A stretch of DNA of 64,000 nucleotides from Bog-473 sp963840245 (GTDB lineage: Bacteria; Actinomycetota; Acidimicrobiia; Acidimicrobiales; RAAP-2). The stretch is from assembly GCA_963840245.1 (NCBI GenBank), contig CAWIYI010000020.1, positions 93,292 to 157,291 of the forward strand, read 5' to 3'. A program made the translations under genes and the position numbers. Below are positions 8,364 to 17,476 of this stretch, piece after piece. The notes under the pieces are model-generated. The model worked only from the letters and a program-made list of their open reading frames with translations, was not told where the DNA came from and ran no database searches. Each line of letters starts with the position of its first letter. Position 1 is the first letter of the stretch.

Positions 8364-9829
8364 CCGAGGTCGTCCCTGAACCTGTCGACCCGGACGACGA
8401 CTGGCAGCGTCTCCACCCGCTCACGCCCCTGGCCCGAGTGGGCCGGTTCGCCCCGGCCCTCGTCCTCCTCTTCCTGGTGTCGACGCTCCACTCGAAGGCC
8501 GAGAACGGCCAGGCCCAGACCGTCTATCTCGTGGTGATCACCCTGGCTTCCGCCGTCTACGGCTACGTCCACTGGATCGTGACCCGTTGGCGCCTCGAGG
8601 GGGACACGCTCAGGATCGAGACCGGGCTCGTCAAGAAGGACTCCCGACGGCTCCCGCTGGCCCGCATCCAGGCGGTCGACATCGTCCGTCCCCTCCTGGC
8701 GCGCCTGCTCGGCGTCTCGGAGTTGCGCATCCGCCTGGCGGGATCGGGGTCGACCGACGGCAAGCTCGCCTACCTGTCCGAGGCGCAGGCGGCCGAGTTG
8801 CGCCTGGTGCTGCTGGCGGGCCACGTCGACGCCGACGTCGCCGTGTCGAGCAACACCGGCCTGCCGATGGCCACCGTGGACACGGGTCGCCTGCTCGCGT
8901 CCGTCTTCCTCTCCCTGATCACGATCCTGCTCATCGGCACAGTGGCCGCGCTGGCCGTGCTCGACCAGTTCGAACCGAAGACGGCGGCCGCCGCGGCGGG
9001 GTTCCTCGTCGTCTACCTCCTCAGCGCCGCCGGCGTCATCTGGCGCCGGCTCTCGGGTCAGTTCGCCTTCATTGCCGTCGAGGCTCCCGAGGGCGTGCGC
9101 ATCCGGCGCGGGTTGCTGCAGACCACCTCTGAGACCGTGCCCTACGGCAGGATCCAGGCGGTGCGCCAGGTGGAGCCCCTGCTGTGGCGACCCTTCGGGT
9201 GGTGCCGTCTCGAAGTGGACGTGGCGGGCTCCACCGCGCGCAACCAGCGGGGCGAGGGCACGAACGTGGTCCGCAAAGCGCTGCTCCCCGTGGGGTCGCA
9301 GCAGGACTCCTGGCACCTCCTGGCCCGCCTGCTCGGCGCACCGGATCCGGAGCGGACGGCACCGCCGGGGCGGGCCCGCCTGAAGGCCCCGCTGAGCTTC
9401 CACTTCCTCTCCGCCGGACACGACGGCGCGCACGCCGTGTGCGTGACGGGTCGCCTCAACCGGGCCACCACCTGGGTGCCCTTGGAGAAGACGCAGAGCA
9501 TCCGGCGGGTCCAGGGCCCGCTGCAGCGACCCCTCGGCCTGGCCACCGTCCACGTCGACGTCGCCGGGAAGCGGGCGCGGGCCGAGTTCCGGGACCGCGG
9601 GGTCGAGGAGGCGGACCGGCTCGTGACCGAGCTGACCGCCCTGAGCCGGTCGGCCCGGCTGCGCGAGCGCAGGAACAGCTCGGCGTCGCGCCCCGACGAC
9701 GCCCCGTCAGGCTGGTACCCGGACCCCGCGGGACGCCACGAACTGCGCTACTGGCACGAGGGCCGCTGGACCGAGCAGGTGGCCGACGGCGGTCGGCGGA
9801 GTGCCGATGCGGCTACGCCCGCGCCGTGA
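8360..9829 (+). CDS. PH domain-containing membrane protein (YdbT-like) with C-terminal DUF2510
   Basis: A 489-residue partner of the preceding gene. It contains four hydrophobic helices (around residues 35-75 and 175-230) and two or three bPH2 modules, marked by repeated RxGLxxxxSxxxPxxRIQAV motifs near residues 90-110 and 245-265 and a third degenerate copy near 370. The C-terminus GWYPDPAGRHELRYWHEGRW is a DUF2510 domain, a short actinobacterial module usually attached to membrane proteins. It starts at GTG 8360 in a GTGA overlap. The last 17 bases overlap the convergent P450 gene. The role is probably envelope maintenance, inferred from family only. Confidence 0.85.
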   Translation: MTEVVPEPVDPDDDWQRLHPLTPLARVGRFAPALVLLFLVSTLHSKAENGQAQTVYLVVITLASAVYGYVHWIVTRWRLEGDTLRIETGLVKKDSRRLPLARIQAVDIVRPLLARLLGVSELRIRLAGSGSTDGKLAYLSEAQAAELRLVLLAGHVDADVAVSSNTGLPMATVDTGRLLASVFLSLITILLIGTVAALAVLDQFEPKTAAAAAGFLVVYLLSAAGVIWRRLSGQFAFIAVEAPEGVRIRRGLLQTTSETVPYGRIQAVRQVEPLLWRPFGWCRLEVDVAGSTARNQRGEGTNVVRKALLPVGSQQDSWHLLARLLGAPDPERTAPPGRARLKAPLSFHFLSAGHDGAHAVCVTGRLNRATTWVPLEKTQSIRRVQGPLQRPLGLATVHVDVAGKRARAEFRDRGVEEADRLVTELTALSRSARLRERRNSSASRPDDAPSGWYPDPAGRHELRYWHEGRWTEQVADGGRRSADAATPAP

Positions 9830-11054
9830 GGCGCATCGGGAAGTGGTCGATGGAGCGGATGCCAGCCGTGTAGACGAGCGTGTGGCCCGGCACGACCTCG
9901 TAGTCGGGGATCCGCTTGTGCCACTCCCGCAATGCCACCCGCAGCTCGAGGCGGGCCAGGTGCGAGCCCAGGCATCGATGGATGCCGCCGCCAAAGGCGA
10001 TGTGCGGGTTGACCTCGCGGTCGAAGCGCACGACGTCACCGTCGGGGAATTCGGCCTGGTCGGTGTTCGCCGAGCCGATCATGACCATGAGCTGGTCCCC
10101 GGCGTGCACGGGACAGCCGCCGAGCTCGGTGTCGGTCACGGCGACACGGGCGATGCTCATGACCGGGGTCTCCCAGCGCAGCAGCTCTTCGATGGCGTTC
10201 GGGATGATCGAAGGGTCATCCACCAGCTGGCGCCGGTGGTCCGCGTTCTGGGCCAGGAAGGAGAACATGCAGTCGAGTGTGGCGGTCACGGTGTCGAGGC
10301 CGGCAATGAGGAAGAGGAAGCAGATGTCGAGGATGTCCTCGCGGGTCAGCCGTTCGCCCTCCATATCGGCGTCGAGGAAGAGCGAGAGCAGGTCGTCCTG
10401 GCGTTCTTGCTCACGCTTGTCGAGCACCTGGTTGAAGTAGTCGTAGACCGAGTCCGCGATCTTCTGCTGGTAGTCGCTGGCCTCCTTCGAGTCCCGGGGC
10501 TTGCCGGTGACGTGGTCCGGTCGGATGATGCCGTCCTTCATGGTGAGGAAGGTGTCGAGGTCCTCCGGAGGCAGTCCGAGGAGCGTGAGGAAGACCACGG
10601 AGGGAAACGGGACCGAGAACTCCTTGGCGAAGTCCACCTCGTCCTTGTCGATGAAACCATCGATCAGGTTGTTGACGAGAGCCGACACCTCGGCGTCCAT
10701 CGCCTGCATCTTGCGGGGAGCGAAGATCGGGTCGAGGAGCTTGCGGAACTTCTTGTGGTCGGGAGGGTCGATCTGCAGCGGAATCATCGGCCGCTTGTTC
10801 TTGAGGTCGACCGCGTCCATGTTGGACGAGAAGATCTCGGGGTGCCGGAGGGCCTCCATGATGTCTTCCTTGCGCGACAGCATCACGGCTCGGCTCGAAA
10901 GCATCCCGTCGATCGGCAAGACCGGCATGTCGTCGCGCAGCATCTTCCAGACGGGCTGCGGGTTGGCGGCCATCTCGGGACCCATGTTCAGCGTCGAGCT
11001 CGAGTCGTCGCCGTGGCCGGCGTCCCCCTGGTTGGTCTCCAAAGTCTCTGACAT
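9813..11054 (-). CDS. Cytochrome P450
   Basis: A soluble 413-residue bacterial P450. The I-helix oxygen-activation motif is AGLDT, the K-helix ExxR is in IEELLRWETP, and the heme-thiolate loop is FGGGIHRCLGSHLAR with the proximal cysteine. The chosen start is ATG 11054, which gives a normal N-terminus and lies 4 bases after the TetR gene stop. Substrate access residues cannot be read. The tandem TetR-P450 arrangement suggests substrate-inducible hydroxylation of a lipid, sterol or xenobiotic, with reducing partners (ferredoxin/reductase) encoded elsewhere. Confidence 0.93.
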   Translation of the reverse strand: MSETLETNQGDAGHGDDSSSTLNMGPEMAANPQPVWKMLRDDMPVLPIDGMLSSRAVMLSRKEDIMEALRHPEIFSSNMDAVDLKNKRPMIPLQIDPPDHKKFRKLLDPIFAPRKMQAMDAEVSALVNNLIDGFIDKDEVDFAKEFSVPFPSVVFLTLLGLPPEDLDTFLTMKDGIIRPDHVTGKPRDSKEASDYQQKIADSVYDYFNQVLDKREQERQDDLLSLFLDADMEGERLTREDILDICFLFLIAGLDTVTATLDCMFSFLAQNADHRRQLVDDPSIIPNAIEELLRWETPVMSIARVAVTDTELGGCPVHAGDQLMVMIGSANTDQAEFPDGDVVRFDREVNPHIAFGGGIHRCLGSHLARLELRVALREWHKRIPDYEVVPGHTLVYTAGIRSIDHFPMRLTARA

Positions 11055-11058
11055 CTGC

Positions 11059-11667
11059 TTACTCCGATCTGATCTGCAAAATGCGGTTGACTGACTGCAC
11101 GAGCGAGGCGTCGTCCGTCTCGGGGATGATCCAGCTCGACGCGAAGAGGCGGACGATGACGTCGGCCAGCTGCTCGCGGCCGAGCGAGCCCGCCGCCACG
11201 GCTGGCACCGCGTCGAGGGCGTCCCCGAGCCGCAGCACGAGTTCTCCCCGCAACGACGGCAGGTGGTCGAGCAGGTAGCGCATGACGAAGCCGGACTCGG
11301 ACTCGAAGAGAGGACGGCAGGGGTGTGTGCGGATGAAGTCGAAGGCATAGGCCATGAAGGCGGTGATGCGCTCCTCGGGAGAGACCGCGGCGGACAGCAC
11401 GTCGTCGATCCCGTCGGAGAAGCGCTGCGCGTCGAAGGCGGCCGCCGCCTCCAGCACGTGCTCCTTGCTGGGGAAGTACCGGTACAGGGTGCCCCGCGAG
11501 ACCCCGGCCGCCTCGGCGATCTCCCGCATGCCGAGCCGGCGCACGCCGCGCCGGCCGATGAGCCCGAGCGCGGCGGTGAGGATCCGCTCCTCGGTCGAGT
11601 TGGACGACCCGCCGGAGGCGCCGTCGGGGGCGCGACCGGGGCCGACGTTCTGGAGCACCGCCGTCAT
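11059..11667 (-). CDS. TetR/AcrR family transcriptional regulator
   Basis: A 202-residue repressor-type regulator. The N-terminal DNA-binding domain spans roughly residues 25-72 (EERILTAALGLIGRRGVRRLG, then IAEAAGVSRGTLYRYFPSKE, the hallmark recognition helix). The C-terminal ligand/dimer domain is variable. The start ATG at 11667 lies only 9 bases from a TAATAT -10-like element on the same strand, so the transcript may be leaderless. The P450 gene follows after 4 bases, so it is the likely controlled target. Confidence 0.92.
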   Translation of the reverse strand: MTAVLQNVGPGRAPDGASGGSSNSTEERILTAALGLIGRRGVRRLGMREIAEAAGVSRGTLYRYFPSKEHVLEAAAAFDAQRFSDGIDDVLSAAVSPEERITAFMAYAFDFIRTHPCRPLFESESGFVMRYLLDHLPSLRGELVLRLGDALDAVPAVAAGSLGREQLADVIVRLFASSWIIPETDDASLVQSVNRILQIRSE

Positions 11668-11676
11668 CGAGAGTAC

Positions 11677-11706
11677 ATATTAGACACTTTCTGTATCTTT
11701 TGTCTC
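11677..11706 (-). promoter_or_regulatory. Putative TetR-P450 promoter with overlapping dyad
   Basis: On the minus strand a GAGACA (-35-like) and TAATAT (-10-like) pair is separated by 18 bases immediately upstream of the TetR start. The arms agaca (11682-11686) and tgtct (11701-11705) form an inverted repeat over the spacer. This could be an autoregulatory operator. Read by eye only. Confidence 0.4.
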
Positions 11707-11749
11707 TCCCCCGACGGTCGCCGGGCAGGACCGCCCTCCGCAACGGCGA

Positions 11750-14218
11750 TCAGGCTCTCCTCCTGGCCCTCCAGCTCCGGAGGGTCGGCACGACGAACAG
11801 CCCCGCCAGAGCCACCACTCCGACCAGGGAGGCCAACAACCCGAGAACATCGGCACCCGATGTCCCGTAGGTCAGCGACACGTCGTGACTGGTCGGCACG
11901 ACCACCATGAGGTTGGGCGTCACCCGCCACGGACCGTCGGCCCCGCTGGCGTGCCAGTTCGGGAAGTAGGAGACCTTGACGAGCACCGGCGTCCCCACCT
12001 TCGAGACATGGAAGCTGATGGACGAGTCGGTCTGCGACACCGCAGTCACCCGGGTCGTCCCGACGTGCTTGACCGGCGGCCGGATGTCGTCCACGGGGGT
12101 CCGGGGCCACTCCGGCGGGCCGCTCTGGGCAAGCTCGACGTCCCATTTGCTCGGGTCGGTGTACCACTGCAGAGCCGGCCCCTCTTTCGTCGCGCTCCCC
12201 AGCCAGCTCGAGGGCCCCGGCTCCACCCCCGAGAGGACGACCGGGTCGTTGGCGAGGGGAGTGACGAGGGGCGAGTCCTTCACCAGGTAGATGTTCCAGG
12301 TGGTGTGCGTGACGGCCCCGCTGTAGTCGTAGGTCCACGGACCGGTCTTGGCGACGAGCTGCAGGTCCGGGTCGGCCGCGGCCTCCTGTTCGACCTCAGG
12401 GGTCTCCGCCATGAAGTACTTCACCCCGAGCAGTTGCAGGTGCTGCACCCCGAGCGTCACATTGAGGGAGCCGTAGGGGAGGCCGACTTCTGGCTCGGAC
12501 GGGCCGGCGGACAGCTCCGCCTGATTGAGGAAGTGGTACGGCGTCGTGGTCGAGGACTCGAAGAGGAGGCCTTCCATGGAGTCGATGCAGCCGTTCGTCT
12601 CGTAGGGCAGGAGCATGAGTGCCTCGGGGGTGCCGAAGCGATTCTCGCTGGCGCTGTACTCCCACATCGCCCGTCCGCAGCCATAGCGTTTCCCGACGGC
12701 CGCCATCGTCTGCATGAGGGAGTGGAACTCCGGGTAGGAGGTCTGGCCCTGATATCCCTCGTAGTTGTAGTTGGACCAGTTCGTCACCTCGTTCGGCCCC
12801 ACGGTGACCGGCAGCGACGACGCCGGGAGGATGAACGGCGGTACGACGGCCGCCATGACGGCCAACAGCCCGAGGATGGCGCCACCGACGGCACCCGGGC
12901 CCCAGCGCCGGGACGGCATCGCGGCTTCTTCCCAGGCCGGCTCGGCTGCGACCCGCCGGCGACGGTCTTGCGCCCGACGCCACGCCGTCGCCACTGCGAT
13001 GCAGCCCGTCCCGAAGGCCCAGGCCGCCATGAGGTAGACGGAGATGAACCAGAGGGGCAGGAGGCGGACGTTGTAGAGGCTGCCCTGCGGGTCGAGCGCG
13101 GTCGCCAATGCCGACACGATGCCCAACACCGTCACGGTGATGCCGAAGCGGCTCCGGGTCACGAACGCGGTGATGGCGCCGATGCCCGCGAGGACGAGGG
13201 CCCAGGCATCGGCCTCCCGGAAGTACTGGGCCCAGCCTTCGACGTTGGTGTAGCCCATCGACGACGAGTACGCGTGCTCCAGCCCGAAGGGCACCAGCCA
13301 CCACCCGGAGAGCAGCACCCCGATCGCCACCGTCGAGCCGGCCCACCACAGGGTGCGCGCCCGCGGCACCGGCTCCGCGGCAGCGTCGTTCCGCCAGATC
13401 CGCAGGGCCGAATCGTCGATGCCCCAGCGTCTCGGCAGCAGCTCGACGACAGTGAGGACGGCCGCTCCGCCCAGCGCGTACATCCCCGGGACGATGTGCG
13501 ACAGGATGCAGCCGGCGAGCACGACCGCGGCCCAGCCGCGGTACCTACCCTCCCTCACCGCGCAGGCGAAGAGCCCGAGGAACAGCACCGCCAACGAGAG
13601 ACTGAAGGAATACGCGTACTCTCCGGCCAACGTCGAGAACAGGTTGCCGCCGTAGATGGTGAACGTGTAGTCGAAGAGGAAGGGCAGCGTGGCGGCGGCC
13701 AACAGGGTGGGGAGCGGGGCGCGGAGCCGGAAGAACCGGCCGCAGGCCCACGCACAGACGGGGAGCATGACCGAGCCGAGGATCGTGCCCAGCTTGAACG
13801 CGACGCCATAGGGGATCACCCACCCGCCGATCGCGATGAACAGGTCGGGAATGGTGAAGTAGAAGGTGTAGAGCGGGAAGCCGTCGTACCAGCCCGGATC
13901 CCAGCCCGTGAGGTGGCCATGGCTGATCAGACTCTCGAGGAACTTGGGCATTGCGATGTGCGCGCCCGTGTCACCGCCGGTGGTCGTCGTGTTCGTGAGC
14001 AACATGCCCGGGTGGAGCTGCGAGAGCGTGACGACGATGACGCTGGCGATCGTGATCACCGTGATGGCTCCCGGCACCCACCACCAACTGCCGCGGGACG
14101 AGGTCCGGCCGGTTCGAGGAGCGGGGTCTGCCGCCGGCGGAACCTGCTCCATGACGGCCTCGACCCCGGATGGTTCAGTCACGCGCAACCGGGTACCGGC
14201 CGGCGCGGCGCACGGCAC
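11750..14218 (-). CDS. Polytopic membrane protein, GT-C glycosyltransferase-like
   Basis: An 822-residue protein. The N-terminal membrane segment is GAITVITIASVIVVTL. It is followed by an extracytoplasmic loop with TTTTGGDTGAHIAMPKFLE, reminiscent of the acidic first-loop motif of GT-C enzymes, and then about ten further transmembrane helices up to residue ~460. A large soluble extracytoplasmic domain (residues ~470-780) and a final helix (VLGLLASLVGVVALAGLFVV) with an RRR cytoplasmic tail complete it. GT-C proteins transfer sugars from polyprenyl-phosphate donors outside the membrane. YfhO-like and pyruvoyl-tetrahydropterin-synthase-related membrane proteins are alternatives. The start could also be the ATG at 14152. 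Confidence 0.65.
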   Translation of the reverse strand: MPCAAPAGTRLRVTEPSGVEAVMEQVPPAADPAPRTGRTSSRGSWWWVPGAITVITIASVIVVTLSQLHPGMLLTNTTTTGGDTGAHIAMPKFLESLISHGHLTGWDPGWYDGFPLYTFYFTIPDLFIAIGGWVIPYGVAFKLGTILGSVMLPVCAWACGRFFRLRAPLPTLLAAATLPFLFDYTFTIYGGNLFSTLAGEYAYSFSLSLAVLFLGLFACAVREGRYRGWAAVVLAGCILSHIVPGMYALGGAAVLTVVELLPRRWGIDDSALRIWRNDAAAEPVPRARTLWWAGSTVAIGVLLSGWWLVPFGLEHAYSSSMGYTNVEGWAQYFREADAWALVLAGIGAITAFVTRSRFGITVTVLGIVSALATALDPQGSLYNVRLLPLWFISVYLMAAWAFGTGCIAVATAWRRAQDRRRRVAAEPAWEEAAMPSRRWGPGAVGGAILGLLAVMAAVVPPFILPASSLPVTVGPNEVTNWSNYNYEGYQGQTSYPEFHSLMQTMAAVGKRYGCGRAMWEYSASENRFGTPEALMLLPYETNGCIDSMEGLLFESSTTTPYHFLNQAELSAGPSEPEVGLPYGSLNVTLGVQHLQLLGVKYFMAETPEVEQEAAADPDLQLVAKTGPWTYDYSGAVTHTTWNIYLVKDSPLVTPLANDPVVLSGVEPGPSSWLGSATKEGPALQWYTDPSKWDVELAQSGPPEWPRTPVDDIRPPVKHVGTTRVTAVSQTDSSISFHVSKVGTPVLVKVSYFPNWHASGADGPWRVTPNLMVVVPTSHDVSLTYGTSGADVLGLLASLVGVVALAGLFVVPTLRSWRARRRA

Positions 14219-14363
14219 CCGTCACACCGCGGTCGTTCGGCCACATCGGGCTTACGTTACCGGCCCGGCCTCCGTTTGAGGGATCAGGCCAACGGTGGAC
14301 CAGTGGCGGCGTCGCGCAAGAAAAGACGGGCCCTGAACAGGGAAGATGCCCGGATCAGCGCAG

Positions 14364-14669
14364 TCAGCGCACCGCCTCGACGTGCTCCGTGCCGCCGCGG
14401 GCACGACCCTCGCCGCGGAGGGCGTATCGCACCGGACGGAACACCGGAGAGAGCCCTCGGTCTCCGGAGGTCCGCGCCGAGTCGATGTCGGCCACGACCC
14501 GGTGCAGGGTCTCGTGCAGCCGCTTGCGCCTGAGACCACCGTTCTCCGTGTCGAAGTAGTAAGCCACCCCGAAACCGAGAGCGGAGACCACAACCCTCCC
14601 TGTGGCCCTCCTCCCTCGACGTACCCGCCTGCTTGCTGAACGCAACAGTCTCTGCCGGTTGATCTGCAT
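14364..14669 (-). CDS. Small membrane-associated protein (YtxH-like)
   Basis: A 101-residue protein from ATG 14669. It has a very basic N-terminus (RLLRSASRRVRRGRR), one short hydrophobic stretch (VVVSALGFGVAYYF) and the motif YYFDTENGGLRRKRLHE. The motif resembles the FDPExGxxRR signature in many small actinobacterial membrane proteins found near BON- or stress-protein genes. No enzymatic motif is present. It is flanked by the GT-C-like gene and the permease on the same strand. The function is unknown. Confidence 0.55.
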   Translation of the reverse strand: MQINRQRLLRSASRRVRRGRRATGRVVVSALGFGVAYYFDTENGGLRRKRLHETLHRVVADIDSARTSGDRGLSPVFRPVRYALRGEGRARGGTEHVEAVR

Positions 14670-14771
14670 CGCGCAGCCTCCCTCGAACAGAGCAATACCC
14701 GGGGGACAGCGTGCAAAAACTCGTGATTGCCATCGCCCCCGTCCGCATTGGGGCAAGCGACGGCGATGAGT

Positions 14772-16320
14772 TCAGTCGATCTCCTCGAGCTCGCGTTCGA
14801 TGTTGGAGAGCTCAGCCTCGATCTTCCCCAACTCGGCCTCGTCGCCCTGCACGATCGGTCCCTTGAACCACTTGTGGGCGCTCACCAGCCAGTAGATGCC
14901 GGCGAAGGCGATCACAACGCCCACCGCGACCGGGGCGTAGTTGAACGTGTCCCGGTTGATCGGGCTGACTTGGGGGAGCATGAAGAGCACCGTGATGATC
15001 GCCACCCAGGTCACGCCGAGCCACCCGATGAACGGACTGAGTTTGCCGAGGTTCCAGGGCCCAACCGACCACTCGGATCCGCGCAGGCGCCTGAGCAGCG
15101 TGGGAATGACGTACGCGATGTAGAGGCCGATGACGGCGATCGATGTGACGGCGAAGTAGGCGGTGCTGCTCCACAGGTAGGGCAGGCCCAAAATGAAGGC
15201 GAACACCACGCAGAACCAGATGGAGTTGGTCGGCGTCCTGGTCCGTGGATTGATGCGGTGCCAGAAGCGATGCCCGGGGACGGCCCCGTCACGGCTGAAG
15301 GCGTAAACCATCCGGGAGTTGGCGGTGACCGATGCCATGCCGCAGAACCCCTGGGCCACGATGATCACGAGGAGAAGGAACTCTGCCCCGTGGTTGCCCA
15401 ACGCGCTCTGGAAGATCACGCCGGGTGCCACGGGATTGGCCGAGGCGGCGGCGTAGATGCCCGTGTTGGAGATGGCCCACGTCACGCCGACGATGAGCAC
15501 AAACCCCGCGACGAGTGAGACCCAGATGGAGCTGACGATGCCCCGCGGCCCCGATATCGAGGGATCGCGCGTCTCTTCGGTCATATGGGCGGAAGCGTCG
15601 TAGCCGGTGAAGGTGTACTGCGCCATGAGGAGCCCGATGAGAACGACGTACAAGCCCGAATGGAACCCTGTCTGATTGACAAACTTGGTGAAGACGAAGA
15701 CTGGACGACGCGTGGTGCGTCGGCACGAAGGCCAACACGGCGACGATCACGACCACGCCGATGACGTGCCACCACACGCTGATGTCGGAGAGCAGGGCGA
15801 CGACCCGGACCCCGAAGGTGTTCAACAGTCCGTGGACGATCAGGATCGCGGCAAAGAGGTAGATCGTGTGACTGTGCGCGAGCGACCATCCCGTCGTGAT
15901 GTTGAGCAGGAAGTTGAGGAAGAGAGCGAAGCCGAAGTCGATGCCGGCGGTGACGGCCACCTGGCCCAGGAGATTGAACCAGCCGGTGAACCAGGACCAC
16001 ACCGGACCGCTGTTGCCCTTGGCCAGCTTGGCCGACCAGTAGTACAGGCCGCCGGCGGTCGGGTACGCCGAACAGATCTCGGCCATGCCCAGCCCCACCA
16101 CGAGGGTCATACCTCCGACGAAGACCCAGCCCCAGACCATCTCGACCGGTCCGCCGGTGTTCATCCCGAAGGAGTACAGCGTCAGACATCCCGACAGGAT
16201 CGAGATGATGGTGAAGGACACGGCGAAGTTGGAGAAGCCGCCCATCCTTCTCCGGAGCTCCTGCGCGTAACCGAGCCTGTGCAGCTGGGCAACGTCGCTC
16301 TCGACCGGAGCCGTGCTCAT
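14772..16320 (-). CDS. APC-superfamily amino acid permease (frameshifted)
   Basis: Twelve-helix amino acid/GABA/choline-type permease. The start ATG at 16320 leads into LHRLGYAQELRRRMGGFSNF and a first helix FTIISILSGCLTLYSF, then AYPTAGGLYYW, all characteristic of the UGA4/BAT1-like APC group. The first frame fails after HHASSS. One extra base near 15702 (tcc-a-gtcttcgtc) restores VFVFTKFVNQ and the second half, with GYDASAHMTEET, ending in a glutamate-rich tail. The repaired product is about 515 residues. It imports an amino acid or related amine with a cation; the substrate is not predictable. Confidence 0.87.
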
Positions 16321-16485
16321 GAGTCCTCCCCGTGTTGCCCTCGGAAGGCCGGCTCACCGGCCCTCTGTAGCCCGAGCAGATCGGATCAGGAATCAACCCC
16401 GATGTCAAGCATTTGCGGAGGAAGACGTCACGAATTCCCGGCGTGGCCACGGATCCCGCCCGTCCGGGCCGCTTGGGGACGCGAA

Positions 16486-16512
16486 AAGCGGCACCGCGAA
16501 CGGGTGCCGCTT
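16486..16512 (-). terminator. Rho-independent-like terminator for the SHOCT gene
   Basis: A perfect 10-bp stem (aagcggcacc / ggtgccgctt) with a 7-base loop. Read on the minus strand it is followed by TTTTCG. It lies about 100 bases after the minus-strand SHOCT gene stop, so it probably ends that transcription unit before the permease promoter. Confidence 0.6.
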
Positions 16513-16534
16513 ATCACTGGATTGATGTTCTGGC

Positions 16535-16558
16535 ACTATCAACGAACTCGTTGATAGT
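16535..16558. promoter_or_regulatory. 24-bp perfect palindrome, operator-like
   Basis: Arms actatcaacga and tcgttgatagt (11 bp each) flank a 2-base spacer. The AT-rich arms are unlike the surrounding GC-rich sequence. It lies between the SHOCT gene stop and its terminator, about 215 bases upstream of the permease start. It could be a regulator-binding site for the permease; no adjacent regulator gene is seen. Confidence 0.45.
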
Positions 16559-16611
16559 TTCAGAAACATCCCCCGATGCGCCGGCCCGGCCCGGCGCGGG
16601 TGCTGTCCGAC

Positions 16612-16911
16612 TCAGGACATCTCGGCCAGGATTTTCGCCTTCTGGGCGTCGAACTCGGCCTCGGTCAGGATGCCCTGGTCCTTGAGGTTGGCGAGCTCCT
16701 TCAGCTTGTTGATGGAATCGTCGGAGTCCGGCGCGGCAGCGGCGGGAGCGGCCTCCGGCGGCGGTGCCGCTTGCTGCGCCGCGGCATCCTGATCGGCATA
16801 TTTCTGCTGCTGGTGGCGGTTCACCCCGCCGGCCACCGCGCTCGCCGTCCCGGCGATCACGGCCGTTCTCGCCACGGTCCGCATCACGGGACGTCGTCGC
16901 ATCATGGGCAT
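16612..16911 (-). CDS. SHOCT domain-containing protein
   Basis: A 99-residue protein. Residues 1-35 are basic with one hydrophobic segment (TAVIAGTASAVAGGV), followed by a Q/A/P-rich linker. The C-terminal SHOCT domain (about residues 65-97) reads DSINKLKELANLKDQGILTEAEFDAQKAKIL. SHOCT is a short helical module commonly at the ends of bacterial membrane or stress proteins; it probably mediates oligomerisation. A DUF6325 gene precedes it by 40 bases on the same strand, so they are likely co-transcribed. Confidence 0.85.
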   Translation of the reverse strand: MPMMRRRPVMRTVARTAVIAGTASAVAGGVNRHQQQKYADQDAAAQQAAPPPEAAPAAAAPDSDDSINKLKELANLKDQGILTEAEFDAQKAKILAEMS

Positions 16912-16951
16912 GGTGTGCTCCTTCTCTCTTCGATCTTCGATCTCCGGGTGC

Positions 16952-17380
16952 TCAGCTCTTCAGCGCCAGGGCCAGATCCTCGAGCGCCGCCTCCATCAGC
17001 GGGCCAGGAATCCGGGCGCTGTCGACGAGCACCCCGCCCGACTCGCGCATCGCCTCCACCAGCGGCACCGCCCAGAGGTCCTCCCACAGGATCACCAGGG
17101 CAGAGTTGCCTTCCGGCAGGTTCGCGGCCACGTGGTCGAGGTCCTCCATGTTCACCAGCCCACCGACCTCCCCGTCGATGTCCGCGAAGGCCGCCAGCTC
17201 GTCCATCTGGTCGAACTCGAGGCTGAGGGTGTCACCCTGCTCGTCCTTGGCGACGAAGACGAGGTCGAGTATGCGCACCGTGCCGCTCTCCACCAGCTTC
17301 GCGACCTCGGGGGCGATGTTCCCGTTGAAACGATTACCCGGGAAGGCGATCACCGTATAGCTGACTGGTCCGATGCTCAT
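16952..17380 (-). CDS. DUF6325 family protein
   Basis: A 142-residue soluble protein without membrane segments. MSIGPVSYTVIAFPGNRFNG followed by PEVAKLVESGTVRILDLVFVAKDEQG is the typical opening of DUF6325/DUF1269-like proteins, which repeatedly sit beside SHOCT genes in Actinobacteria. The pattern is alternating strands and helices, suggesting a ferredoxin-like fold. No catalytic residues are evident. The gene lies between two SHOCT-domain genes on the minus strand. Its function is unknown; a stress or envelope role is inferred from this recurrent neighbourhood. Confidence 0.8.
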   Translation of the reverse strand: MSIGPVSYTVIAFPGNRFNGNIAPEVAKLVESGTVRILDLVFVAKDEQGDTLSLEFDQMDELAAFADIDGEVGGLVNMEDLDHVAANLPEGNSALVILWEDLWAVPLVEAMRESGGVLVDSARIPGPLMEAALEDLALALKS

Positions 17381-17476
17381 TGCGTCTCCTCTTCTCCTCT
17401 ACTCATCTGGCTTGTCCTGTGCGGATCTTCGGCCCGGCTTCCGTCACCGCCCGCGACCGTTCTGCCGCCGGTGCGC

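Larger units (their letters stand above)
16321..16611. other. Intergenic region with hairpin and palindrome
   Basis: About 290 bases without a gene. They hold the permease promoter region, a terminator-like hairpin and a separate 24-bp palindrome, both described as individual features. Confidence 0.6.
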
